DNA of 64,000 bases from Nematostella vectensis (lineage: Eukaryota > Cnidaria > Anthozoa > Actiniaria > Edwardsiidae), in NCBI RefSeq assembly GCF_932526225.1, contig NC_064047.1:5765501-5829500 (forward strand). The letters run 5' to 3'. Position 1 is the first letter of the stretch. Every line of letters starts with the position of its first letter. The translations under genes were made by a program, and so were the position numbers. Under the pieces are notes generated by a model, which made no database searches, had not been told where the DNA came from, and saw only the letters and a list, made by a program, of their open reading frames with translations. This document shows, piece by piece, positions 23,158 through 35,491 of this stretch.

Positions 23158-26100
23158 ATGGCTCAAATGTTCCCGAGGATCTTACTAACGATAACTGTAG
23201 TTGCAGTTTTGTCAACGGGACTTGAAGGTGAGTGCAGTGGTTAGGATTATCCTGGGGAGCTTTGTCCAACCTCGTGTGTGAAGAAGTTTTAGGGGAAAAA
23301 TACTTGAGGGTAATCGGATTACTAGACCATGTTATAGCGTTCAAGTATGCGTTTGCCTAAAAAAATACAACCGCAACATCTATCTGCAGTTTTGTAAAAG
23401 CAAAAAAGAAAAAGAAAAATCTCAAGCGCAGGAAATGACCTTCAACGATTAATCTTTTATGAGGCGATCCTTTTACAAGCATTTTAATCGCGTTTTTCGC
23501 AGCACGGTACTTCGTTGCAAGCGCAAGCGATCTCTTGCTTGCAACACGAAGATGCAGCAGTTGTTGGAGTAACATTTAGCGAGACTAAATGTTGGTAGAT
23601 TGTTACGTGTGTACGAAAACAACCGCGGCATAATGAACCGCAACAAGTATCGCGATAAAGCGCATAATTAGCACAAAGGAATTCTTGTCAAATGCTTATT
23701 CATGTGTTCCTGTTTAAGGGACAAGATCGATAATCGTCGATAATAATGAAGAAGCAAGACTACACATGTTTTTATTTGAAAATTACAACAAGCATCTGAG
23801 ACCCGTGGTTAATAAATCCCGCGCCTTGACTGTCCGTCTGGGGTTGACGCTTCACCAAATCGCTAGCCTGGTGAGTTTTTATAGATATTCTTTATAGATA
23901 TTCAAATTCTAATTTATAGCTGTGTTCTATTGCATATTGTTATTAATAAAGAAAGCTTTATTCTGATTTGATTTGATTGCTATAAACGAAAACTTGAAAG
24001 ATAATTTTACCAGAGTTTTGAAAGCATTTTAGACTTTTTGAAGCTTTATTATTAGGCGAATCAGTTTTTATTCAGAAGACCATACTTTATCGAAACCATC
24101 TTTGTTACAATCAGTTTTGATGTGTGTCTCAACCAAACGTTATATATTTCAAAACAGCCGAATCTTTCGGTCGATTTAATGTGCGCCTACAACTTGACTT
24201 AGCGATAATACCTACTTTTAAGTGCTTAAAAGCTTCATACTTCTCAATGTAACATGAAAACACTCTTGTCGCTTCTGCTCGTGTTTGAGTGAGGCTTCAT
24301 GCCTCGAGATAGAAACACTTATCTTCAAAGCACCTTTCGGCGCAAGAAATGTCGGGGTCTCGAATTGTGCACATATTTCCGTATCATCTACTTTAACATT
24401 AAACCACAACTTGGACGTTGGGATGTTCAAGGTTGCCAAAAGATCAAATCTTTATTGAAATCTAAGTTAATTGTTGAAGATAGTATCTCTTTCATGGTCT
24501 TTTTGTGTCGACATCTTCTGAAGCACTCGCCTTTCGCTCAAAGAGTCAAATATGTTTTCAGTTGAAAATTGCGAAAGCCTAAAATTAACCATTTTTCCTT
24601 TTTGAGACGTGTCTTTTTCGGGGAAGACTTCTTGAAAATAATCTTGTATAAAGTTAGTTGGTGTTTATTTTATTTATAATTGCGTCTAGTGAGATGTATT
24701 TCGTAGACGAGGCAAATTCAGCGGGAAACCCTAACAACACACTTGACTTCAAGGCAACCAAAAAAAACCGCCGCTTAAATTTCTCTTCTAACTTTACTTA
24801 TAAAAAGAAGTAAAAAAGGTTGTCGTCACGATAATTTAGTATGTCATTCCCGGTTTAGTAGGCGGAGAAATATAATAACACGTTTAATGGCTTTTTTGTA
24901 CTTTGTATTTTTTACAAATTGCCACCGATGACGTAGTATTTTACTGGCACACGGAATAATTACTAGATATGCCTAGTTTACTTATACAACTAAGCTACTG
25001 AAAGCTACTGAAAATTTTAAGTTTAAAAGGTCCTGTTTTCGTTGTTGTTTTTTTTCGTTTCGTGTTTCTCTTTTTTCCATGAAAATATTAGCCGAAAAGA
25101 GAATCGTTTGCTTCTCTGAAAAGGTTGCCATCTCTATACTTCATCCTGTTTTGATTTGGCTTTGAAGACTAGAACTGATATAATCCTAGCCCCAGCACGT
25201 CGCCATAACCCCTTGTTAGCCTGACGTACAATTACTTAGACTGCATGCATATCACTCTCAAATTCACCATCTTGAAGTACTGATTCATCCCAAGCACTGG
25301 TAAAAATAGTTACTTTTCGCTACAAGAAACACACCTACAACTACTCGCGACATCAAGATTACATGAAAAATAATAAAACACAAATCGGCTTGATATCTGT
25401 AAAATATCTTAAAAATGCTTTTTGTAACTTAGCAATGAAGTAGAAATCAATACCCCTCCTTTAGCTTTTCATAAAGAAAAATCTAGAAGTCAAAAACATA
25501 CGGGTCAAATGGCCAAAACCTTTCCTTTCGATTTCCTTGTTATGATGAAACTTCCTTACTGCGATTTTAAAAACTCTACAAACCCTCGTCAACAATTTCA
25601 ACCTGCTTTCTGGCTTCTGTCATCCAAACTAACGAAATTACATTTTTATTGGTCAGCGCCTTGCGTAGAGGTGGCGTGATTTGAAACCATTTCAGTGCTG
25701 GCCAATGAAAACGCTTCAAGGATTTTGAATGACGGAAGCCAGAAGGCGATCTAGCTATTTGAAACCGTGGTTGAATGTTAGCAGATATTAGAGACCTTTA
25801 GATCCGAGAACCAGGTCCACGACCAGGACGAGTTTTAGCTCGCGCGTTGTGTGCGCATGCGCAGATGGCCTGTCACGGTCACGCTACTGTCAAAACTGGT
25901 CGCCCTCGAGTGGGCGACGACAAGTTTACACAGCAAAGTGGTACTCACGGGACCAGTTTGTTCAAGGTATGTTTTTTATTTTTGCAAATCATTCTGTTCA
26001 TCAAAAGTCTATAGGAAATATTGACAGTGTTGTGAAAGGTAAATGTGATAAAGAATTCAAGCAACTCTGTAAAAAGAAGATGCATATCTATCGTTTTTTG

Positions 26101-29100
26101 AGATACAAATAAAGCGGCTGAAACTTCGCGGTCTTCCCTTTGTTGCTTTTCTCGTATTGTTTTGATTCTTCATTTACGATAAAATTTGCATAATTCAGTT
26201 ACCCTAACGATCATTTTCAGAAAATATATATTTGGAGGGCTAACTAAGGGCTGAAAGTTTCGCTTAAGTTTTTTTCACGCCCACATTTTTCGTTTTTATT
26301 GTTCCCAACATGTTTGATAACAGTGAGCATTTGCCACCGTAACACTGCAATGTAAACAAACTTCATCTTTTTTACTATAAGCCTAAGTACTCGTAATTTT
26401 CTGTAATTGACTAAATTCAGACGCTTAATAGACTCAATCTTGATTTTTTACAGTACAAAATGTCTGAGGATAAAAAAGTGGCGGAAAAAAGAGAGCTCTT
26501 TATATGGAAATTTGACAGCGATGTCTCACTTCTGAAAGAGGTTATTGCGGAGGAGCCTCACAAGCATCCTTACGCATCAAAAGAGAGAGGACAGAAGTGG
26601 GACAAAATCGCCCTCAATTTAAAAGAAAACCATGGGTTTAAGGTCACTCAAAGGTCGGTGAGAAAGAGGTTTAATAGTCTGCATGAAGACTTTTTAAAAA
26701 AAGAGAAGAAGGAGAAGAGAGACAGTGGGGGAGAGGTGATGTACGATGAAAAGCACCAGATGCTTACAGACTACAACGAGCTTATAGAGGACTGGGAAAG
26801 GGAAAGGAAAGAGAGGGTGGATGACGAGAAGGTTATGGCAGAAGATATGAGGAAGAAGGCAACAGAGAGATTAAGTGCAACCAAGAAGAGAAAAGAGAGT
26901 GGCGAAGACAAGGGCGAAGAAGACCAACCAAAGAGAAAGACACAGCAAAGTTTGGTGCAATTAATGGAGCAGAGCATAGCAGTACGTAGTCAGGAGAGGG
27001 CAAGAGAGCTGGAAATCAGAGAAAATGAATTAAAGCAACAGCAGCATTTCCATGGCTTCCTGCTCCAGCAGCAACAACAGGCACAGCAGATGCATATGCA
27101 ACAGCAACAGCAACAACAAGCCATGAATATGGCCATGATGAATGTCCTAACAGAGATGCTGAATGCTGTTAAAAATGCAAAGACCTACTATTGTTAACAG
27201 CATCTCTGCAATAATGTCATGTTTTTTTAATGTTTCTTTTATAAATTATATTGATAGTCAATTGCTGACATTTTATAGCAGAGTTCAAGTACTTCTCTAC
27301 TGAACACTTCAGCAATCTGCTTGGTGCCAAACTCTTTATAGAGTAGATTCTTTGGAAAATAAAGTTAAATCATATTTTCTACAAAGTGGGCTACATTTAT
27401 TATTCATGGGTCAAAGTTGTGTTTGTTCAACAACAGACAACAAAAGCAGTCAAATTCCATGTGGCATCTGTTCCCAGGAAAAATCCACACCTCCTCAACA
27501 GAAAAGGCTTTAGAAAATACAGGGGAGGGGGGGGGGGTAGAAAAATCAATTAAACCCATTCAAACTGTATTTGTGACTTGCATCTCTTCCATGTGAGGGA
27601 TATGAATACATAATTTATGAAATCACTTAAAAGATGGATATAAGGCCAGATACTTTTCAAGATAGCCACCCTCTTGTGTAGTGCCCACTTCAGCTCTGGA
27701 CATGGGATAGAGGTGAAAATACTTGCATACAGGTAGCATGTGGCCTGTACTCTATCATCTGAGGGTTTTGAGAGGCATGTATCAAGCAAGTATCAACTCT
27801 CTCACTCCACAAGAATCTAAAAGTGTTTTATTTTATAGAATACCTGTAGCAATCAAAAATCTATATACTCGAACGTTGACAACCCCCTGGCTTAGTTTTA
27901 ATTTACTTTGAAAGAACTATAGGTCAGCATTTACTTTGGTTAGTCCTCCCAAGAAATATTCATGGAAGCCGAAAAATTAAAGTTCACCACCTAAAGGAAT
28001 TGATTTTCCTAGGCTGCCATCAAGGAAACAAAAGTTTCTTTTTATATGCAAACCTTTCAAAAGTTGCCAAATAAAGCCAATAGGTTTGGTACTTTCTAAG
28101 TAACCAGATTTTTTGCCACAAGTTGCTTTAAACACTAAAAGAATCTGTCTTAACAAGCCTCGTATAATTAATATAATTGGCTCCTTCATATTCGACAAAT
28201 AACAAAAAAATAGAAACTAGCACTTTTAAGCCCAATGAGCTTTGGATAGAATTAAAAACAGAAACTAGCAGCTAGCTAATAAAAGACTGACAGAAAGTGC
28301 CATATTCCATTTAAAATTTGTAATCCCCCAATCGAGGAACTTTGCTCTACCACAGTGGAAATCTAGAATCTCTCATGTTACCCTTGTGGAAATGTCAGAT
28401 AAATTTATGCACCCTATTGCTAATCAAGACTCTAGCAAACATATAGAAATCTATAGTCGAAATCAAAGCCCCCTGTGGAAAACCAGGTTCAAAACTGAAG
28501 ACCCCTAAGGAAATCCAGAGTCAAAATAAAAGACTCTTTCTGGCTCTTTGATATGAGGGGAACAAAAATGGAATAGCCCAAAGAAACCTTTGCTACCAGA
28601 GTAGCAGGGGATGAGCAGGGACCAAAATTTTGACAATACAATATAATTATTTTCATTAAACTTGAAAGTACTCTTGAATAGTAGGTGGCTCTAGGTCAAA
28701 AAAAGAGCTAGACATAGAGCTGTATAAACATGTATGAGCATTCCGTAGAAGAGCACAGGCAGCATACATTGTACCAACTGGACTAAGTCCCATCTTGAGA
28801 TTCTTTTTGAAATCCAGAAAGGCAAAATAAGAGACAATGTCCCCAAACACCCACTCAACAGCCGATCGAACTTTGCTCATTGAAGAATTGAAGGCCTCTT
28901 GGTCGGCTGTGAGGTGAGCATGTTTGTATGGTGCCTGTAGCTGAACTCTGAGAGGGTAAACAGGATCCCCATAGATGCAAAGTGGCTGCCGTGCTTGATC
29001 AACAGAGTATTGCTGAAGTTGGTGCAGTAACCCTGACATCTGTAGCATCCTCGCATCATGCCTCTTTCCCTCTGTATGTGTAAGAAAATTTAACATTTGT

Positions 29101-32100
29101 TAAATTCATTGTGAAACAATTTTATATTTAGCTGTGGCATTCTAAAACATAAGCATGTTGTTGTAGAGGGAGAATAATATTTTTACGAATGAGAATATTG
29201 TGAAATTCTAAGTCTTGTACTGGAAATGTGAAAAAGTATGTTAGTTCTTCAATACACATGTCTTTTTATGTGCAAAAAAAGGAAGAAAAAAAGTTCCTAA
29301 TAGTACACAGTACTAACAAACTATGGTTGGCGCACAAAGATAAGTTCATTTGCAATGTAACAGATAGAGACTCAGACCAAGTATATGTGAAAGAGAAATT
29401 ACATAGTGTGAAAAATGAATGGCTGTAAAATAAGCTCTCTTTTATAGTAGTAGTATGTACATGCTATGCACTGTGGGGCACTGTTTACAGTATTGTTACT
29501 AGGTAAGTCAAAATATTTTCAAACAGCCAATTAGAAAACCTGCACAAATCATGGGGTCGCAACATCAAATTTCTAGATTAAAAATAATGCAAAATCTAAT
29601 GTAACCAATTTTAACATTGACATTAATAAAGACTTTCAAAATATTTTATGAAAGAAACTATAGTACATGTATGGGGATCTTCAAGTGATCCAGTGGGTCA
29701 AACAATAAAAAAGCACTTACCGACTGGACCAAACAGGTTGGCTATTAGGCCATTTGGCGCCACCACGGACTGGAATTTAATACCATGAACTCTTTTGTGG
29801 CCATTATACATTATTCTTTGGTGCTCCCCTGGACGGCAGATGGGTCTTACAGTGCCATCAACAAAACCCCAACAGTTGTCCAGCGCAGCACCTTTTCGGC
29901 TGATTGCCCGAGCAAACGACTCCAATTGGAATGGCTGTAACCAGGGTTGATTCAAGTCAAGTAGCAGATGACCATGTGTATTCACAATAAAATCGGTGAC
30001 CTCTGATAAAATGAGGCTAAGCTCAGGAATAGAGCGACCAAACCGTGGGATCATATCACCGAGTCTGCAAGGGTATGCAAACCTCCTCAAAAACATCAAT
30101 AGTCAATAGTCCTTCTAAACCAGAAGAAACAGTTCCATTGATGCACTTGAATGACTCCGGGATTTGAAGAGCTTCGAGAAGCAGGTCAATTTCGCCACGA
30201 CCGAACCTAAACTCAGCCTTTAGTTCAGCCTCAGACATATCACCGAGTGTCTCCTCGATCCGACTGTAATTCTCGTGAGGAATGGCAGGATTTTTCCGAT
30301 TTTGCTCCAAGATAACTCGAATGACATCTTCCTCCTCCAAAAAATCGTCGAGGTATAGCATAATTGAAGATGTTAGAATGTTTTTCTTGGAGAACATGGC
30401 TCAAACATGGCCAAACTATGAACAAACTTAATAAAATTGCATTCCGACGGTTTGTTTACTATCTAAATGTTGCAATTTGACGACAACCAGGCCGAGGACT
30501 AGTCTGTAGTACCAGTGCGCGCGCGGCCAAAACTCGTCCTGGTCGTGGACCTGGTCCACGGATCTAAAGGTCTCTATTGAAAACTGCAGCGAGCCAACAT
30601 CGGTCGTCATCCATTTCAGAGTACATTTCACGTCTGGATCTTTGAATTCTCAATTGTTTTCTGCCCTCGGCGTCCGCGTTGCCGTTGACGATCCTCCCAG
30701 CTCACTTCTAGCTTGGTGTACAAAAGCACAAGCATTGCTGTGGCGCATTTAAACCTTTCCCAAATATGCCTGTAATATGATTACAAATACACAGCGCATT
30801 AGGGCATCACAGTTCCACAGCATGTAACTCGAGAGAAATCCCCATGCTCTCTTGAAGCGCACTAAAAAGTTCACGTCACCTCCCATTATTGATTTTGCGC
30901 AGGAGTTAATTGCAACATCAGAAATTCCGGCCCGTTTGTAGGAGCATCAAGCATATTTTTGGCCAAGTTGTTTTTGCAGGCTAAAAAGGCGATACACTTA
31001 GACATGATACTTTGCTTAGCGCCGCCTTACGATGAAATATTGAAGTTCTTGACAGTTGAGTCCACCTTTTTTATGGCTAACTTTCGACAATAAAGTCCTT
31101 TCATCGCTAGTAGAGTGACGAAATAAACATCATTAACAAAAACATGAAAATGCCCCCCCCCTTTCCACTCTAGGTACTCGCCTGGTTAATTCTTGACCAC
31201 TCTTCTACACAGCGCGATAAAAGTACTTGAAACCACCGGAAGAATCCCAGTACAAATGCGATTTACTGGTATAAGCCGCTGCAGGTGTTTATCTTTAATT
31301 TCCTGTTATTTCCAGACAGGGGTTTAATCGTTATTCTTTTAAATCTTTGCCAAATAAAGCTAGGATGATCGCTCCCTAAATACGCGCCTGATTTTGATGG
31401 ATTTCAAGATTTCTTTGGATTTGTCACCCAATGTGAAAATAGAACGAAAGTGTTGATGACAAGGATTCCTTGAAAAAAAATATGCCCGGAGATTGTTCTC
31501 CCTTCTAAATCACCGCACGGCCAATTATAGTTAAATTCAGCGAATGAATGATCTATTTTTAAACCTATTGCGCCTCTTGCGTTTTTAGGTGGAGAAGAGT
31601 CAATTTCTACAGACAAGTCTCTGGGTCAGACAGGTAAGTTCCCTTGATGAAGCTGATCTCGAATGTGTGGAAGAAAACAGGGCAGGGGGATTAATGTTCC
31701 ATACCTTAAACTGAACTCCTAGCAACCTAAAACTGGTTTTACGAAACCAGAACTATCTATTAATCATATGCAGTAGAGCTTGCGGGGTGGGGTGGGGTGG
31801 GGTAGTGGCGTGAGGCGGGATAGGGGGAGGTGGGGTAAGATGAGGTAGAAAGTGGGGCATGGTAGTAGGTGGGGTAAGGTAGTGGGTGGGGTGGGGGTAC
31901 TAGGTGGGATGGGGTAGTGTGTAGGGTAGTGGGTGGGGGGGTTAGATGGGGAAGTAGGTGGGGTAAGGTAGTAAGTGGGATAGAGTTAGTGAGGAAGGTA
32001 GGATGGAGTAGGGTAGAGCGTGGAGTAGGGTAGTGGGTGGGGTAGGCTAATGGGTGGGATAGGGTAGGGGTTGGAGTAGTGTAGATCGTGGAGTATGGTA

Positions 32101-35100
32101 GAGCGTGGAGCAGGGTAGATGGTGCAGTAGGGTAGAGGGTAGAGTAGGGTAGAGGCTGGAGTAGGGTAGAGGGTGGAGTAGGGTAGAGGGTGGAGTAGGG
32201 AAGAGGGGGGTAAGGGTAGTAGGTGGGATAGGGTAGAGGGTGAAGTAGAATTGTGGATAACGAAATATAAATCGTTAACTATCTTTTTAATGTAGATGTG
32301 GAGGAATGAATATTTGACCTGGGACCCCAAAGAGTTTGGGGGAATTAGCACAATCAACGTTAACGTTGACAAAGTCTGGGTACCTGACATCTATCTTTAT
32401 AACAAGTAAGTAAGATATACGCCTAGCTACGCGGGATACCTGTGTATAAACGACGTGCGCCCAGCCACGTGGAACACCTATTGTACAAGTGATATGCACC
32501 TCGCCACGCGGGACACCTGTGTGCAAGTGATATGCACCTAGCCACGCGGAACACCTGTGTACAAGTGATATGCACCTAGCCACGCTAGACACCCGGGGCA
32601 CCTGTATACAAGTGATATGCACCTAGCCACGCAGAACACCTGTGTACAAGTGATCGGCGCCAAGCTACGCAGAACAGATGTGAATAATGGATAAGCACCT
32701 AGCTACGCGGTATACCTGTGTAACGACATGCGCCTAGCCACGCTGGATACCCATGACATGCGCCTAGCCACGCGGGATACCTGCAAATAATTTCTCTTTC
32801 TAATTCTCTAGTGCCGATGCCGATGGAGATGGCGCCCTGAATAAATTTGGGACACAGATCAAACTTCTCTTCAATGGAATCAACATTTGGCTCGCCCCAG
32901 TCCTTCTCACGAGCTCATGCAAGATCGACGTCACATACTTCCCCTTCGATGAACAGGTAATTTCTGGACAATTGTTGGAGTAATAGGGGTTGGGTGGGGT
33001 GTAGTGGCTACTTTCTAGGCGATCACGGATAAAATTAACTAAGGGGGGCGGGATACCTTTGTATCTTTTGTTGTCACGAGCACTAAAGGGGCCGGATTAT
33101 TCAAACTCAGCATTTTATTAAACGAATTTGTTTTATATATAAATTGAGGATGTCAAAACTGTCTGTCCAATCAAAAATGTCACGTAAACCTTTTACATAA
33201 GAATCAATGGCTGTCTTTTTTCTAAATGGTCTAAAAGAGCCTGGGGCGAGCGTGCGGGAGACCTGTGATATTCCAAAACGTTAGGGACTAGGCTCCATTT
33301 CCAATATGGCTGCCAGCAAAATCGTAGTAACAAGAATTTTTGCAAGTTTATCTGGAAATTCTTGACTTACAAGGCTCTAGAGCTATAAAAAAAGCGAAAG
33401 AATGATTGAAGCAGGATCCCAAATATGGTATGTAATGCCTAATAAGAAAAGGGCCGAGCGAGCTAGAAAAACGACAGTTTTTAAAACAAGATTGACTGAT
33501 ATGACACGCCCCTTCTCCCTCGCAGCACTGCAGTCTCAAGTTCGGGAGCTGGACGTACGATGGAGAACGGCTAGATCTTGTCAGTGAATCCCCATCCGGC
33601 GATGTGTCTAAATATGTCCCTAGCGGACAGTGGGACTTAGTCTCCTTCACGGCCAAGCGGAACGAAATTTTCTACGTCTGTTGTCCCCAGTCCTACCCGG
33701 ACGTGACCTTCACCTTGAACATCCGCCGGAAGACGATATTTTATTACATGAACCTGATCATGCCTTGTTTTCTCATAACAGGTACATATCAATCTTTTAT
33801 AACATGAACCTAATCATATCCTGTTTTCTCATAACCCTGACACAGGAATTCCGGTTTGCTTTGGTGTTACGGGTTACCTGTGGTATCTCTAGTCTCACCG
33901 CTAGCCAAAGGAATCCCAGTAGGACACCAGGGTCTGGATTGGATTGGACTGGATTGACGTCCACCCCCCACACATATATGCGATGTCGATGTTTTAATGA
34001 CATTTTAATGAAATCTTAATGTACTGTTTATTTTACCAGGTTTGACACTATCTTTTTTCCTTCCACCGGAATATATATTTTTTTAAATGTGATGTCGATG
34101 TTTTAATGACATTTAAATGAAATCTCAATGCAATGTTTTACCAGGTTTGACACTGTTATCGTTCTTCCTTCCACCGGAATCCGGGGAGCGTATCACGCTC
34201 GTCATAACCAACCTCCTTGCGATGACAGTGTTCATGTTGCTAGTAGCAGACTGGCTACCACCCACATCCGAGGTGGTACCTCTCATCAGCATGTATTACA
34301 CTCTTACTATGATGGAGGTATTTTTTCATATTCATATTTACTCTTAAATAATTTTTAATTATTATCAGAGAAAGGAATGTATCCATAGGGGATGTTTCTC
34401 CACCATTTCAAAAGCAAGGACAAAAGAATCTATAACTTTTTTGCAATTAACAAATAAATGTTCTAATATATCAGGAACCATACACACCTTACAATCCTTT
34501 GACTGTACCAAATTCATTTTATGTAAAAGATAGTTTGACGGCAAAAAAACATCAACCTTGATGAAGGTGTACGGGCGACGACACAGCCTGTTGGCCGCCA
34601 AAGACACATTGATTTCTTACTGAAAAATAGCTAAAATATTTATTCGTATGAAATCTGCGCAGCCAATTCCCCTTAACAAATCCTTGTCACGCGCCGTGAC
34701 ATTTTTTTTCTACGGTCTTGAAACCATTTTTCATTAACAGTTTGCACTGACAACGTCTTTCTTTAAAACTGGGGGAATATTATCGTGTATTAGGTTAGTC
34801 GAGCGCTATTAGTGATTTGTGTATACTACTATCGTCTGTGTTGGTCTAGCGCTAATAGTGAACTCTGTATACTATCCCTTACTAGGTTGGTCTGGCGCTA
34901 GTAGCCACCTGCCTGGTTCTCAAATGCTACTTCATGAACCCTGTCACCACGGAAATGCCCTTCCTGGTCAGACTGTTGGTTCTTAAATGGCTGGCAAAGC
35001 TGACCCGCGTCAAGGTACCACCGGCCATCAAGACCATCAAGACCGAGCTATGCGCGGAGGAGGCGGAGGTTAACAAGGTAACGGGAACTTGAGACTCGAC

Positions 35101-35354
35101 GGCGAACTTGAGACTCGACAGCGAACTTGAAACTCGACGGCGAACTTGAGATTCGACTCGACGGCGAACTTGAGATTCGATAGCGAACTTGAGACTCGAC
35201 AGCGAACATTGACTACTATATCTTTAGAGTTGAGAACGACCTGTAGCTTTGAGAGCTTCTGCTTCTGATCATGGTTTTGATCATTTAAATGATGGGAATA
35301 GAAATAAATGATGATGAATGGATGATGATGATAATGATAATGATGGCGATAACA

Positions 35355-35396
<42 letters not shown>

Positions 35397-35405
35397 GCGA
35401 TAACA

Positions 35406-35491
<86 letters not shown>

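Larger units (their letters stand above)
25790..30575. mobile_element. PIF/Harbinger DNA transposon in nAChR-1 intron 2
   Basis: The ends are inverted repeats of about 47 bp beginning AGAGACCTTTAGATCCG and containing ACCAGGTCCACGACCAGGAC, with a G/T difference between ends. They are flanked by ATT on both sides (25787-25789, 30576-30578), a 3-bp target duplication as expected of this superfamily, though the usual preference is TWA. It holds the two expected genes in convergent orientation: a Myb/SANT-like DNA-binding protein (plus) and a HARBI1-like nuclease (minus). The 1.4 kb between them shows nothing recognisable. Confidence 0.92.
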
